24,020 bases of DNA from contig DASXTB010000134.1 of the NCBI GenBank assembly GCA_036505615.1, forward strand, positions 1 through 24,020, in the 5' to 3' direction. How positions within the stretch are numbered: position 1 is the stretch's first letter; each line of letters starts with the position of its first letter. The position numbers were made by a program, and so were the translations under genes. Positions 15,801 through 23,785 of the stretch are shown in pieces. The DNA is from DASXTB01 sp036505615 (GTDB taxonomy: Bacteria; Acidobacteriota; UBA6911; JACQSX01). A model generated the notes under the pieces. It was not told the origin of the DNA. It made no database searches and was given only the letters and a program-made list of their open reading frames with translations.

Positions 15801-16406
15801 GATCGGCGCCATGTAATGGTGATCAATACCATCTACGAGTTGCCGTTCTTCAAGGACCGTTCGGCTCTAAGCGGCAGGCTCCTTGGTGGGTGGACTCTTA
15901 ACGCCGTTTCACAATTTCAGACCGGCACCCCGTTCTCAGTAACGACGGGCGATGATTTTGCCGGAGTGGGACCTGGAAGTGGTTCGCAGTTCTGGATTGT
16001 CAATGGCGATCCGAAACTGGACAACAGCGACAAGAAATTCGCCAGCAGCACTTCGGATCAGAACTTCTGGTTCCGGCCTAACGTACCCGGCAGTACGTGC
16101 GCCACGGCAGGAACCGCAGGCTGCATGTTTACAACGCCTGCGCCCGGAACTTTCAACACCGCGAGGGTTCGCAATCTCTTGTACAATCCCGGATTCCAGA
16201 ATCACAATCTGGGGATGTTTAAGGACTTTGCGATTTCAGAAGGACAAAGGATCCAGTTCCGCGTGGAAGCTTTCAACTGGCTCAACCATCCCAATTGGAA
16301 CGGCGCCAACACGAATCCCCGTAACCTAGCGACTTTTGGGAAAGTCACTACCAAGGGTAATGGAGGGGAACGCCAGCTGCAGTTTGCTCTGCGTTACTCG
16401 TTCTGA
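12849..16406 (+). CDS. TonB-dependent receptor, Oar-like, with carboxypeptidase-regulatory-like domain
   Basis: A 1185-residue outer-membrane transporter. Signal peptide ends at about residue 34 (LVASFLITSAFA). A carboxypeptidase-regulatory-like fold at about 38-120 (ISGFVKDASGAVVPGVQV, SNLPPGDYTVTAELPGFKRF) precedes a plug domain (LTELNGRNPLFLALTKPGVN, LNINGSRTQDNLITFDGA, NPEYGRSAGGQVRIVTRSGS). The rest is a long beta-barrel (PRVGIAYAINNKSVIRAGAG, FRVEAFNWLNHPNW) ending LQFALRYSF, with the C-terminal Phe that the BAM machinery recognises. The size and layout match the large receptor family that is greatly expanded in Acidobacteriota. No TonB box was identified and the substrate is unknown. 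It is transcribed alone, divergent from the DUF1501 set and convergent with the DUF11 gene. Confidence 0.95.
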   Translation: MIKSASLAKKVAGGWLSILTIFLVASFLITSAFAQSDNAQISGFVKDASGAVVPGVQVIAKSESRSFQRSALSNQEGYYVISNLPPGDYTVTAELPGFKRFELKNKKLDPNIATTVDVTLETGELSQTVSVVASTASVQSETATLGKLVERKQIELTELNGRNPLFLALTKPGVNSGTALGGNNFGLTTAGLNINGSRTQDNLITFDGAVAVRTRSNGTSIGVADIEATQEVQILTANYNPEYGRSAGGQVRIVTRSGSRDFHGVVYDFLRNSKLNSNTWQRNANTPPGRPCDQFPKDTQCRPNPFRYNQPGYSLSGPVLLPFTNYNKDRNKLFWLWGQEWVRLRQAANQSLVVPTAKMRNGDFSELLNPSNTFFGRAVSINDPQTGKPFDGNIVPQGRLSPNGLALLRAFPDPIPGFLGPGGVNWFAERASPTDQRKDTISIDFYPTEKHQIRWRAQLYHFLDFTPFPFGSTTPSSAEPGYAPRIFDRPNQTTTFNWVWTLSPTWVNEALVAGSRDQVYIRVGSTDPFKRSKYGINYPYIFPDRKEIPDKVPTVDGLSPFSRIDGGPYPSQSVGPIYQYSDNVTHVHGNHTFKFGAYLERSGENDFDQINVAGTPGGTNNQNGRFVFANSTPGGTGQAIGNAAIGLFDTYAELGVRSFTPYRGHMFEWFAQDSWKASEKLRVELGLRHSIIQPYYSLWGNMVVFDAKSYDPKIAVTQDPKTGFITSGDLRSQYNGLVMPGNGWPAAAKGRIPIADSGQFDFLFRGADKQYSDIHKNNFQPRVGIAYAINNKSVIRAGAGRFFTRLGVSDSVFLGGNPPLQPTVSITNGSVDNPGGKPGNVFPLVVTSQDPIFPNPEAWTWNVTYQRELGFDTTVEASYVGRHGLHGQRERNINQLQPGTLQANPGINADYLRPYKGIGIIRVTNNDAESVYNAFQIDVRRRFTRGFAFGVAYTLSKSMDDGSAQRDVIPNAFDAHPLWGPSDFDRRHVMVINTIYELPFFKDRSALSGRLLGGWTLNAVSQFQTGTPFSVTTGDDFAGVGPGSGSQFWIVNGDPKLDNSDKKFASSTSDQNFWFRPNVPGSTCATAGTAGCMFTTPAPGTFNTARVRNLLYNPGFQNHNLGMFKDFAISEGQRIQFRVEAFNWLNHPNWNGANTNPRNLATFGKVTTKGNGGERQLQFALRYSF

Positions 16407-16423
16407 GATTTGGCCAACCGTAA

Positions 16424-16443
16424 GGGCGCACGGCCGTGCGCCC
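16424..16443. repeat. Perfect 20-bp palindrome
   Basis: GGGCGCACGGCCGTGCGCCC is its own reverse complement and lies 17 bp after the TonB receptor stop codon. Lacking a T tract, it is more likely a dispersed palindromic repeat than a terminator, though it could stabilise the 3' end. Confidence 0.7.
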
Positions 16444-16476
16444 CTGCGCTGTAATCCGACGATTGGAGGTGAATGG

Positions 16477-16504
16477 GTAGATACGCGGCATGCCGCGCCT
16501 CTAC
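16477..16504. repeat. Imperfect 28-bp palindrome GTAG..GCGGCATGCCGC..CTAC
   Basis: GTAGATACGCGGCATGCCGC then GCCTCTAC is symmetrical about GCATGC, with two mismatched positions. It sits between the 20-bp palindrome and the terminator hairpin. Confidence 0.65.
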
Positions 16505-16514
16505 TCATGCTTTG

Positions 16515-16542
16515 AAAGGCCCGCGAGAAATCGCGGGCCTTT
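16515..16542. terminator. Bidirectional Rho-independent terminator between convergent genes
   Basis: A perfect 12-bp stem, AAAGGCCCGCGA/TCGCGGGCCTTT, closed by a GAAA tetraloop and followed by TTTTC on the plus strand, with AAAG and TTTC flanks on the minus strand. The position between the TonB receptor stop (16406) and the DUF11 stop (16801) fits termination of both genes. Confidence 0.75.
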
Positions 16543-16587
16543 TCATTTGGCGTCTCGGAAGGTGCGCAGAGATCGGTACCGTGAGCG

Positions 16588-16798
16588 TGAGCGAGCGGTG
16601 AAAAAATCAATCTGATCGTACGGGCGGCCCTGTGTGGCCGCCCGCCGCAATAACTGACGGATTAGCCAAACAAATTGCACAGTTCCGCTCATGCACTCGC
16701 AACGGACCAAGAAAACCCGCTGGATTCTGCAGCGGGCGACCACACAGGGTCGCCCGTACAGATTGGATCAATTTTTTCACACGTTCTGAGCGAGCGGT
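16588..16798. mobile_element. MITE-like element with about 51-bp terminal inverted repeats
   Basis: The left arm 16599-16649 starts TGAAAAAATCAATCTGATCG, then ACGGGCGGCCCTGTGTGG and on. It is the imperfect reverse complement of the right arm 16728-16779, which includes CACACAGGGTCGCCCGTACA and ATTTTTTCA. Each arm holds a hairpin around CCCTGTGTGG. The 78-bp core has no open frame. A 12-bp direct repeat, TGAGCGAGCGGT, flanks the unit at 16588-16599 and 16787-16798 and could be a target duplication, though seven bases separate it from the right arm. The unit ends 2 bp from the DUF11 gene stop codon. No transposase gene is present. Confidence 0.75.
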
Positions 16799-16800
16799 TG

Positions 16801-19800
16801 CTACTTCACCGGCGTCACCAGCGAAAACGAATTGTTCGAAGTGTTTGGGTCGGCGAGGCTTGACGTGATACTGGCCGTGTTAGTGATGTTTCCTGCCACC
16901 GTGGGAATGACAGAAATTGCGACCGTGGCAGCTCCAGTATTGGATACAGCGCCCAGGTTACAGGTCACCGTTCCTGCTGATTGTGTGCACGGACTTCCCT
17001 GAGAGGACGCGGCGCGGACGAAAGTAACACTGCTGGGAAGTTTATCGGTAAGCGTCACTGTGGGCGTGTCCGGTCCGGCATTACTGACAACAACATTGTA
17101 AGTCATGCTTTGGCCTACCACGCCTGAACCCCCTGGGACTGACTTGGTGACAGACACATCCGCTCCCGGAGTGACCGTAGTGGACGCAGAAGCTGAGTTG
17201 TTGCTGCTGTTGTAGTCTGTTTCCTTACCGCTCACAGTGGCGGTGTTGGTTATTGTAATTGGACTGGCCAGCGAAGTAGCATGCCGGACGACGATCGTAA
17301 TGGTCGCCGAGGAGCCACTCGCCATCACTCCCAGGTTGCAACCCACAACTCCTCCGAATGCCCCGGACGGACAGCTTCCCTGTGTCGCCAAGGCGGAAAC
17401 CAGCGACATCCCAGAAGGAAGAGTGTCGGTAACAGAGACGGCAGTATTGGTCGAAGGCCCGTTGTTGGTAGCCACGAGCGTATAAGTCAAATTCCCGCCA
17501 TTGGCTACTGGGTCAGGCGAGTCACTCTTGGTCAGAGCCAGGTCGGTTCCAGGATTTACAGTCGTTGTAGCTGAAGCCGAATTGTTCGAAGGATCCGCGT
17601 CTGTTCCGTTCGCCGTGGCCGAAGCGGTATTTGTTATTGAGCCTGCCGCTTGAGGAACTACCACAATGGTTGCCGTCGCGCCTGCTCCGACCGCCAAGGT
17701 TCCGATGGCGCAAGTGACCACACCGCCGGACTGCGAGCAGGTTCCCTGAGTGGCGCTGGCTGAGACGAAATTCACACTTGCCGGCAAGTTGTCGGTGAGC
17801 ACCACTCCGGGAGCCGCTGCGGGCGCAGTGCTCAAGTTGCTTACCGTCACCGTGTAGGTGAGATTAGTGCCGGCTGTCACCGGACTTGGATTTGCAGATT
17901 TAGTTACAAGCAGATCGAACAGTGCATTCACGGTCGTCGAAGCCGAAGCAGAGTTATTCCCAGAATTCGGATCCGGCTCGTTCCCCGCCACGGAAACCGT
18001 ATTGGTGATGGTGCCAGGCGAATTTGGGATGACGACGATAGTCACCGTGGCGCTCCCGCTTCGCGCCAGCGTTCCGAGAGCGCAGGTCACCGTACTGCCA
18101 GACAGTGAGCAGCTTCCTTGCGTGGGCGTAGCAGAGCGGAATGTCACGCCGGCCGGCAAGGTGTCCGTCAGAGTGACTGCTGAGGCGGGTGAAGGCCCGC
18201 TGTTGGTTACGGCGATCGTGTAGGTAAGGGAGCTTCTCATGGTTACCGGATCGGGCGAGTCGGTCTTGGTGACTGACAGGTCGGCCGAGGTATTCACGGT
18301 TGTGGTCACCGTCGCCGAGTTATTTGCCGGATTCGCGTCCGGCTCATTGGCCTTCACCGTGGCTGTGTTGCTGATGCTTCCCGCCGCAGTAGGAGCAACC
18401 ACGATGGTGATTGTGGCGGTAGCGCTGACGGCCATACTGCCGATGTTGCATGTCACCGTCCCGGCGGCCTGCGAGCAGCTCCCCTGCGTTGCGCCGGCGG
18501 AAACAAATGTGACGCTGGCGGGAAGTGTATCGGTGACAACCACCCCCGTCGCGGCGGCAGGCCCGTTGGAAACGACGATTGTGTAGGTCAGATTGTTTCC
18601 CACCGTTACCGGATCGGGGGAGTCGGACTTGGAAATCGACAAGTCTGCGGGAGGATTCACCGTGGATCGCGCTGTAGCTGAATTGTTGTTGGGACTCGGA
18701 TCATTCTCGTTGCCCTTGACGACAGCGGTATTGCTGATTGTTCCTGTGCTCGAGGGCGTCACGACGATGGTGACGGTGGCCGAGGCGCCGCTGGCCAACG
18801 TGCCGATGCTGCAAGTCACTGTTCCAGAGGCTTGCGTGCAGTTTCCTTGAGTGGAGGTTGCGGATCCAAAAGTTGCGCCGCCGGGAAGCGCATCAGTGAC
18901 GACTACTCCGGTTGCTCCAGAAGGACCATTGTTGGCCACGGCGATGCTGTAGGTAAGCTTGTTACCCACGGTTACCGGCTCGGGCGTGGCCGCCTTGCTG
19001 ATCGAAAGATCGGCGACGCCGGGGGCGGCGATAGTGCTGCTGACCCGCGCCGTGTTATTTGCCGTGTTCCCATCCGTCTCGTTGCCGGCAACAGTGGCTG
19101 TGTTGGTAACCGTGCCTGTCGGCCCGGTGATGGCGACAATTGTAACCGTTGCCGCCGCGCCGCTGGAGAGGTTGCCGATGGTGCATTTTACCGTGCCGGA
19201 AGCCTGCAAACACCCCCCCACGGTGGAAGTCGCTGAGACAAACGAAAGGCTGGAGGGCAACGTATCGGTCATCGTAACTCCGCTGGCTGATGCCGGGCCG
19301 TTGTTGGTGACCTTTACCGTGTAAATCAAATTGTTTCCCGCAGTGACAGGATCGGGAGAAGCCGACTTACTAACCGACAGATCCGCAGTGTTGGCGCAGG
19401 ACACATCATGTGAGACCAGAATGCCGCGGCTGAGGAGCTTCGCCAATTCCGGGCAATCCTCCGGGGTCAGCCTGTTCAGTGTCAGATCGACCGTGTCTCC
19501 CGGGCCCAGGCCGTAGTTGTCCACGAGGCCCTGCAGTGGCGGGCCAAAAATTCGCAAGTTGCCGATCAGGTTCCTTCTCAGGTTCAAGACTCTGAGACGG
19601 TTGAGTCGCGACAGAAACCTGATGTCGGAAATGGCATTCCCTTCCAGATTCAACTGCGTCAAACGGTACAGGCGCGTCAGCGGACGGAGATCTCTCACCA
19701 GGTTCGCGCTCAGAATCAGTCCGGACAGATTTTGAAAGGCCTCGAGCCCTCTCAAGCTTGTGATAAGAGGCGGTTCTTCCGCGCTGGCAGCCTTGCGGAA

Positions 19801-22656
19801 GTTGGTAGCATCCAGGAATGTGAGCGATCGAGCCATCTCGCAGGTAATAGCGGCTGTGGGACCAATTCCGAGCGCCCTTCGCACCGCTGTCTCCAGGTCG
19901 GGGTCCGAAAAGAACACAACGGCAAAGCAGGTGGAGGGACCAGACCCTGCGGGAGTATCCGGGGATCCACTAGTACCGCTTACTTCGCCCGTTTCTCCCG
20001 CCCCCGCAGGCGAGTTGACGGGAAAGGCAGAGTAAAGCCCGGAAGGCGCCCCCAATGAGATCGGTCCTCCTGGGTTGGCTGCTATCGGCACGATAATGAT
20101 TTGCCCGATGGAGACCTGGTCATTGGTCGCCACCAGGATGGCTTCGGTGAAAACAAAAGGATTGTCCTTCGGCAGAAAGATCACATCGATGGGAATCGGT
20201 GACTCCAGCCACGTCGAAACGGAACCATCCTTGGGAAGAAGCAGAAGGACGCGGTTTGCTCCTCGCTCCACGGCAAAGATCTGCAGAGAGTCCGGGCAGG
20301 AAACCTCACTGCGATAAACTGCCAGCAACTGTCCCGGATTTTGCAATCCGGATACGATGGTTGTGATTTGGCCGGTCCCTCGGTCATAGACCGCGATGCG
20401 GCCGCCAATGCTGTCTGAAAAATAGATCTTGCCCGTGCAGGAATCCACTGCGATCCCGCTGACTCCAAGCGTTGAGACCAGCACTTCTTTTTCCTGTGCG
20501 TCCGGGAGAATCGGTTTGGCGGCTGAAGCGAGACCCGTCTCCAGCGTAGTTCGCGCAATCACGGAAATACCGCTCTGGTCGGCAACCAGGAGGTTGCCGC
20601 TCACCGGATCCATCACCAGCGCCGTTGGCTGGTTCAATCCGGTCACAACGTCTCGTGTGTCTCGAGTAGTGGGATTCAGCCGGATGATGCGTCCGCCGCT
20701 CTGCCCGGCCAGAAGTATGTATTCTTTGCCATCAAGAGCGGTGAAAGCGACGGTTTTGGGAATTGCCTCATTGTTGTATGTGACCACCGACGTCTTGACT
20801 GAGGAGGGCGACACTTCGAAAACCGTGCTGTTTGTAGTGGCCTCAGGAAAGGACGGGGGGGGAAGAGGCTTCGCAGCCGACAATGCAGCGAGCTCGGTCG
20901 AATAGAGCTTCTTGAGCGAGCTCAGATAAACGACCGATTGCACCAACCCTAGACCCGATAGCAGCGACGACTTCTGTTGAATATCGGCAGATGCTCCGGC
21001 AGCCAGAGTATCCTGCTCGGCTGAGATTGTAACCGGCAGGGGTGAGGGAACGGCATTGGGCGCGCGATAGCTCCCCGCGGAACTGATGGTGCCGATAGTT
21101 GTATTTCCTCCGCCGGTGCCGTTTACTTTCCAGACGAAGGCGCCGCTTCCGCCCTGAACCGAGAAACTCTGGGCGCTGCCTGTGGTGAGCGAAACCAGTG
21201 AAGGACTCAGCCTCAGCGTGAGGCGGCCGGCATCGGGACGGTAGCTATCCGGCGCCGCCTGCGGAGGGATGTTGGCCAGGATGCTGGTACTTCCAAACAG
21301 AGAGGTCAGATAAACTGGAACGTCACTGCTGACCCAGATGATGCCACCTGACTGGTCGGCGGCTGCGGGGATAAACTGATCAATGAGTTTGCTGACTCTC
21401 TGTCGCGGCGCCAAAACTGTGTCGAAGCTTCCGAGCACCTGTCCATCCGGTCGCAGGGCCATGATACGAATGTTGGCAGCCAGCGAGCCGGAATTCAGGA
21501 CAGCCACGCCCGTGTAATAATCCTGAATCGTAGCAATGTGCGAGAAGAGCGCCTTTCCTCGGCCAGTCGCGGCGCTGGCCACGGCGGCCACCGATCCGGC
21601 CGATGGGATCCCATAGGTGACGTAACCATTAATTGCCGCGGCTGTGGATTCGACTTTGATCCAGCCGTCAAGGGCGTCAGATCCGGAGAATCCGAACAAG
21701 CTTTCTACGTCTTCCAGCAGGCTTCGACCCGACTCGAGCGATCGGGCAACCGGGTTATTCTTCAGGTTGGGCGAGCCGTAGAGCGTCCCGTCGGGCTTGT
21801 AGGCGGAAATAGTGAGTATTGTCGGTTGTGCTGCATAGTTGATTAGACCCAGTTCCGTCTTCCAGGGCCCAAGTACGGCCATTTGTGGAAAGTAAAGTGT
21901 GGTGAGCTGCTCGGCGGCGTTGCGCGCATTCAGGCCCAGCAGATCTCCATTTGCAGACTTTACAAACTCGAATCCGGCCAGAGCCACATCCGATGAAGCC
22001 GACAGGTATGCTCCGTCTGGGACATTAGACACGGCAAAGAAAGAAGCCACATCCAGCCGCAAGGCACCTTTGGCTGCAATTGTGGCGGTCTTTTCGGCGA
22101 GGCGCGAAGAATCAGGACCGACCAGTTGCATCTCGACGTCGGCGCTGACGCCGCCCGGGTTGATGATGTTCACTTCGGATGAAAAATCAGAACCAATTTG
22201 GACCTTGTTGAAAATGATTTTGACGGCGGATTCCGGAAGGTCTGCCCCGTCAAAGAGGGTTATACGCGGGACGTTTAGAAAGAGAAAAAAGCCAGTGAGG
22301 CCGTCAACGGAACTGACCGCTTGAAACCAGCCTGTTTTTGACGGGTCCAAGTTGCCAAACAATTCCGTTGTGAGCTTGGAGAATTGTTGGTTGGACCGGA
22401 CTGTGACCTGCGCGGGGTTTTGAAAACCATTTCCTGCCAGGGGCTGGCCATCGGCGCCGTAGGCTGTTATCGTCACCACTGCGTCTTGGCTGGAGGGATT
22501 GACGATGGCGATGCCGGTCAAAGTATTCGGCTCAAAGGAGAGCCGCGGGAAATTCAGCGTGCTGGAGGCCTGGAGGGAGGGAATAAATCCTGGCACTGCC
22601 GGCGCGAGAAACGCAGCCGCAAATAAGATGACGCGCTGCGCACGGCGACAACGCAT
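16801..22656 (-). CDS. Giant secreted modular protein: propeller, LRR and seven DUF11 repeats
   Basis: About 1951 residues from the ATG at 22656; an in-frame TTG at 22680 would add eight, and neither has a strong ribosome site. Signal peptide in the first 28 residues (RVILFAAAFLAPAVPG). Residues about 30-470 hold four related beta units (LNFPRLSFEPNTLTGIAIVN; LYFPQMAVLGPWKTELGLIN). An Ig-like unit (about 475-560), an NHL-like propeller (about 573-858: LNQPTALVMDPVSGNLLVAD, VSGIAVDSCTGKIYFSDS) and an internalin-like leucine-rich block (about 910-1080: LTQLNLEGNAISDIRFLSRL) follow. Seven DUF11 repeats end the protein, each with a probable disulfide pair (QGSC..., GTVTCNIG). No anchor, sorting tail or protease motif was seen at the C-terminus. 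Likely a surface or secreted adhesin or structural protein (inference). Confidence 0.92.
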   Translation of the reverse strand: MRCRRAQRVILFAAAFLAPAVPGFIPSLQASSTLNFPRLSFEPNTLTGIAIVNPSSQDAVVTITAYGADGQPLAGNGFQNPAQVTVRSNQQFSKLTTELFGNLDPSKTGWFQAVSSVDGLTGFFLFLNVPRITLFDGADLPESAVKIIFNKVQIGSDFSSEVNIINPGGVSADVEMQLVGPDSSRLAEKTATIAAKGALRLDVASFFAVSNVPDGAYLSASSDVALAGFEFVKSANGDLLGLNARNAAEQLTTLYFPQMAVLGPWKTELGLINYAAQPTILTISAYKPDGTLYGSPNLKNNPVARSLESGRSLLEDVESLFGFSGSDALDGWIKVESTAAAINGYVTYGIPSAGSVAAVASAATGRGKALFSHIATIQDYYTGVAVLNSGSLAANIRIMALRPDGQVLGSFDTVLAPRQRVSKLIDQFIPAAADQSGGIIWVSSDVPVYLTSLFGSTSILANIPPQAAPDSYRPDAGRLTLRLSPSLVSLTTGSAQSFSVQGGSGAFVWKVNGTGGGNTTIGTISSAGSYRAPNAVPSPLPVTISAEQDTLAAGASADIQQKSSLLSGLGLVQSVVYLSSLKKLYSTELAALSAAKPLPPPSFPEATTNSTVFEVSPSSVKTSVVTYNNEAIPKTVAFTALDGKEYILLAGQSGGRIIRLNPTTRDTRDVVTGLNQPTALVMDPVSGNLLVADQSGISVIARTTLETGLASAAKPILPDAQEKEVLVSTLGVSGIAVDSCTGKIYFSDSIGGRIAVYDRGTGQITTIVSGLQNPGQLLAVYRSEVSCPDSLQIFAVERGANRVLLLLPKDGSVSTWLESPIPIDVIFLPKDNPFVFTEAILVATNDQVSIGQIIIVPIAANPGGPISLGAPSGLYSAFPVNSPAGAGETGEVSGTSGSPDTPAGSGPSTCFAVVFFSDPDLETAVRRALGIGPTAAITCEMARSLTFLDATNFRKAASAEEPPLITSLRGLEAFQNLSGLILSANLVRDLRPLTRLYRLTQLNLEGNAISDIRFLSRLNRLRVLNLRRNLIGNLRIFGPPLQGLVDNYGLGPGDTVDLTLNRLTPEDCPELAKLLSRGILVSHDVSCANTADLSVSKSASPDPVTAGNNLIYTVKVTNNGPASASGVTMTDTLPSSLSFVSATSTVGGCLQASGTVKCTIGNLSSGAAATVTIVAITGPTGTVTNTATVAGNETDGNTANNTARVSSTIAAPGVADLSISKAATPEPVTVGNKLTYSIAVANNGPSGATGVVVTDALPGGATFGSATSTQGNCTQASGTVTCSIGTLASGASATVTIVVTPSSTGTISNTAVVKGNENDPSPNNNSATARSTVNPPADLSISKSDSPDPVTVGNNLTYTIVVSNGPAAATGVVVTDTLPASVTFVSAGATQGSCSQAAGTVTCNIGSMAVSATATITIVVAPTAAGSISNTATVKANEPDANPANNSATVTTTVNTSADLSVTKTDSPDPVTMRSSLTYTIAVTNSGPSPASAVTLTDTLPAGVTFRSATPTQGSCSLSGSTVTCALGTLARSGSATVTIVVIPNSPGTITNTVSVAGNEPDPNSGNNSASASTTVNALFDLLVTKSANPSPVTAGTNLTYTVTVSNLSTAPAAAPGVVLTDNLPASVNFVSASATQGTCSQSGGVVTCAIGTLAVGAGATATIVVVPQAAGSITNTASATANGTDADPSNNSASATTTVNPGTDLALTKSDSPDPVANGGNLTYTLVATNNGPSTNTAVSVTDTLPSGMSLVSALATQGSCPSGAFGGVVGCNLGVMASGSSATITIVVRHATSLASPITITNTATVSGKETDYNSSNNSASASTTVTPGADVSVTKSVPGGSGVVGQSMTYNVVVSNAGPDTPTVTLTDKLPSSVTFVRAASSQGSPCTQSAGTVTCNLGAVSNTGAATVAISVIPTVAGNITNTASITSSLADPNTSNNSFSLVTPVK
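16804..19386 (-). repeat. Seven tandem DUF11-coding repeats
   Basis: About 360 bp per unit, seven units, encoding ADLS..KS.SPDPVT.G..LTYT, TDTLP, TQG.C, GTVTC.IG and TNTA.V in each. Units 5 and 6 carry small insertions (NLSTAPAAAPG; PSGAFGGVVG). The first unit and the last are the most diverged, and the unit at about 18290-18655 lacks one residue of the conserved N-N-G-P turn (VSNGP). This is a protein-coding repeat, not a mobile one, but a likely site of unequal recombination and assembly error. Confidence 0.9.
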
Positions 22657-22885
22657 CCATCTCAATGATTTATCCTTCAAAAGACTCTCGCTGGCGGGAG
22701 CATAAGCCGCCTCTGAACATCATTTTTGAGATCGACGTCGAACCTGGTTCACCGGGTGACGCGCGACCCTTATAATATTGTTAATTTCTGTAGCTAGTGA
22801 TTTAGCATACGTAACGCAGCTTTCCAAGTCCAGAGCATACGAGTGCGCACTATTCAAGAATCATTGCCAGGGAGAATGGTGACGT

Positions 22886-22917
22886 GGTTTCCGTCCCGCC
22901 AAGCGGGACGCAACCAT
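22886..22917. repeat. Palindrome TGGTT..CGTCCCGC..GCGGGACG..AACCA
   Basis: The core stem CGTCCCGC/GCGGGACG has a 3-base loop and is flanked by TGGTT and AACCA arms. It lies about 75 bp upstream of the DUF985 gene, in the 22681-22989 gap between divergent genes. It could be a dispersed repeat, an operator or a terminator-like hairpin; nothing else in the gap is convincing apart from a TATAAT string at about 22770. Confidence 0.6.
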
Positions 22918-22989
22918 ATCCGTACCCTTGGAACGGAGCGTATGAATAATGCAGACTGGTGTGCTTTTGACATTTGAGGCGGAGAGGAC

Positions 22990-23496
22990 ATGAAAAACAT
23001 CACGTTTGCTGAACTGATCGAGTTATACGAGTTGACGCCTCATCCGGAAGGCGGCTTCTATCGCGAAACTTATCGCTCCCGTGGAGCGATTGCCAAGAAA
23101 GCCTTGCCTGAGAAGTTCTCCGGAAAGCGCAATTATTCGACCGCCATCTACTTCCTCCTTCCTCAGGGCTCAAAGTCGAGGCTGCATCGGATCCACTCCG
23201 ATGAGATCTGGCATTTTTACCTGGGCGACCCGTTGACCATAGTACAGATCCTGCACAATGGCGAGGTGGAACAAGTCACGCTCGGCCATCAGATCAAAGC
23301 CGGCCACAAATTGCAGCACGTGGTGCCGGCCGGTCACTGGTTTGGCGCTTATCCAAATACAGGCGGCCGCTTTTCGTTTGTTGGGTGCACCGTTGCGCCG
23401 GGATTTGACTTTGTGGATTTGGAGCTGGGGAATCGTCACCAATTGCTGAAGCAGTTTCCCGACGCCAAAGAAGTGATCGAGTATTTGACGGACTGA
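22990..23496 (+). CDS. DUF985 cupin-fold protein
   Basis: A 168-residue soluble protein with the DUF985 (cupin_5) signature: HPEGGFYRETYRS at 18-30, SRLHRIHSDEIWHFYLGDPL at 63-82, VPAGHWFGA at 112-120 and VAPGFDFVDLELG at 135-147. The conserved His residues (H66, H69, H75, H116) sit where a cupin metal site is expected, so metal or small-ligand binding is likely (family inference). Length is normal for the family. The ATG at 22990 has GGAGAGG just upstream. It is a single gene, divergent from the DUF11 gene and 289 bp before the PIN gene. Enzymatic activity is not established for the family in general. Confidence 0.93.
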   Translation: MKNITFAELIELYELTPHPEGGFYRETYRSRGAIAKKALPEKFSGKRNYSTAIYFLLPQGSKSRLHRIHSDEIWHFYLGDPLTIVQILHNGEVEQVTLGHQIKAGHKLQHVVPAGHWFGAYPNTGGRFSFVGCTVAPGFDFVDLELGNRHQLLKQFPDAKEVIEYLTD

Positions 23497-23600
23497 TCCT
23501 TTTCGGTTCTGGTGAGTAGTTGTTTGCTGATTATCGCAGAACACGTTTCCGGACCAGCCCGGATCATAAAATATCTCAGTACTAAGTTGGTTTTTGCCAT

Positions 23601-23662
23601 TGTGTCCTTTGTGTTCGTGGTGGTCAAAAAGCAGTTTAACCACAAAGGACACCAAGGACACG
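23601..23662. repeat. Inverted pair of CACAAAGGACAC repeats
   Basis: The left arm 23601-23624 (TGTGTCCTTTGTGTTCGTGG, then TGGT) and the right arm 23639-23662 (ACCACAAAGGACACCAAGGA, then CACG) are imperfect reverse complements separated by 14 bp. Each arm is itself a short-period repeat of AAGGACACC. It lies 104 bp after the DUF985 stop codon. The rest of 23497-23785 shows no gene. Confidence 0.7.
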
Positions 23663-23785
23663 GCGGGCATCGGCTACGTTGACGATCACGCACGTGTCCA
23701 CATCGACGGTTACGTGCATGTGCTCGTGATACCGGACCAGGAAATCTGTGTTTTATTAACCATTTTTTGCGGGAGGTTCACCGAT

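Noticed and set aside
17237..19324. Series of similar plus-strand frames opposite the DUF11 repeats
   Set aside because: Their similarity only mirrors the coding repeats on the other strand; there is no ribosome site or independent signal.
22765..22780. Possible promoter around TATAAT
   Set aside because: No acceptable -35 hexamer was found at the right spacing on either strand.
23663..23780. Search for a VapB antitoxin
   Set aside because: Reading the plus frames gave no start with a ribosome site and no AbrB- or RHH-like pattern; the stretch looks like degenerate repeat.
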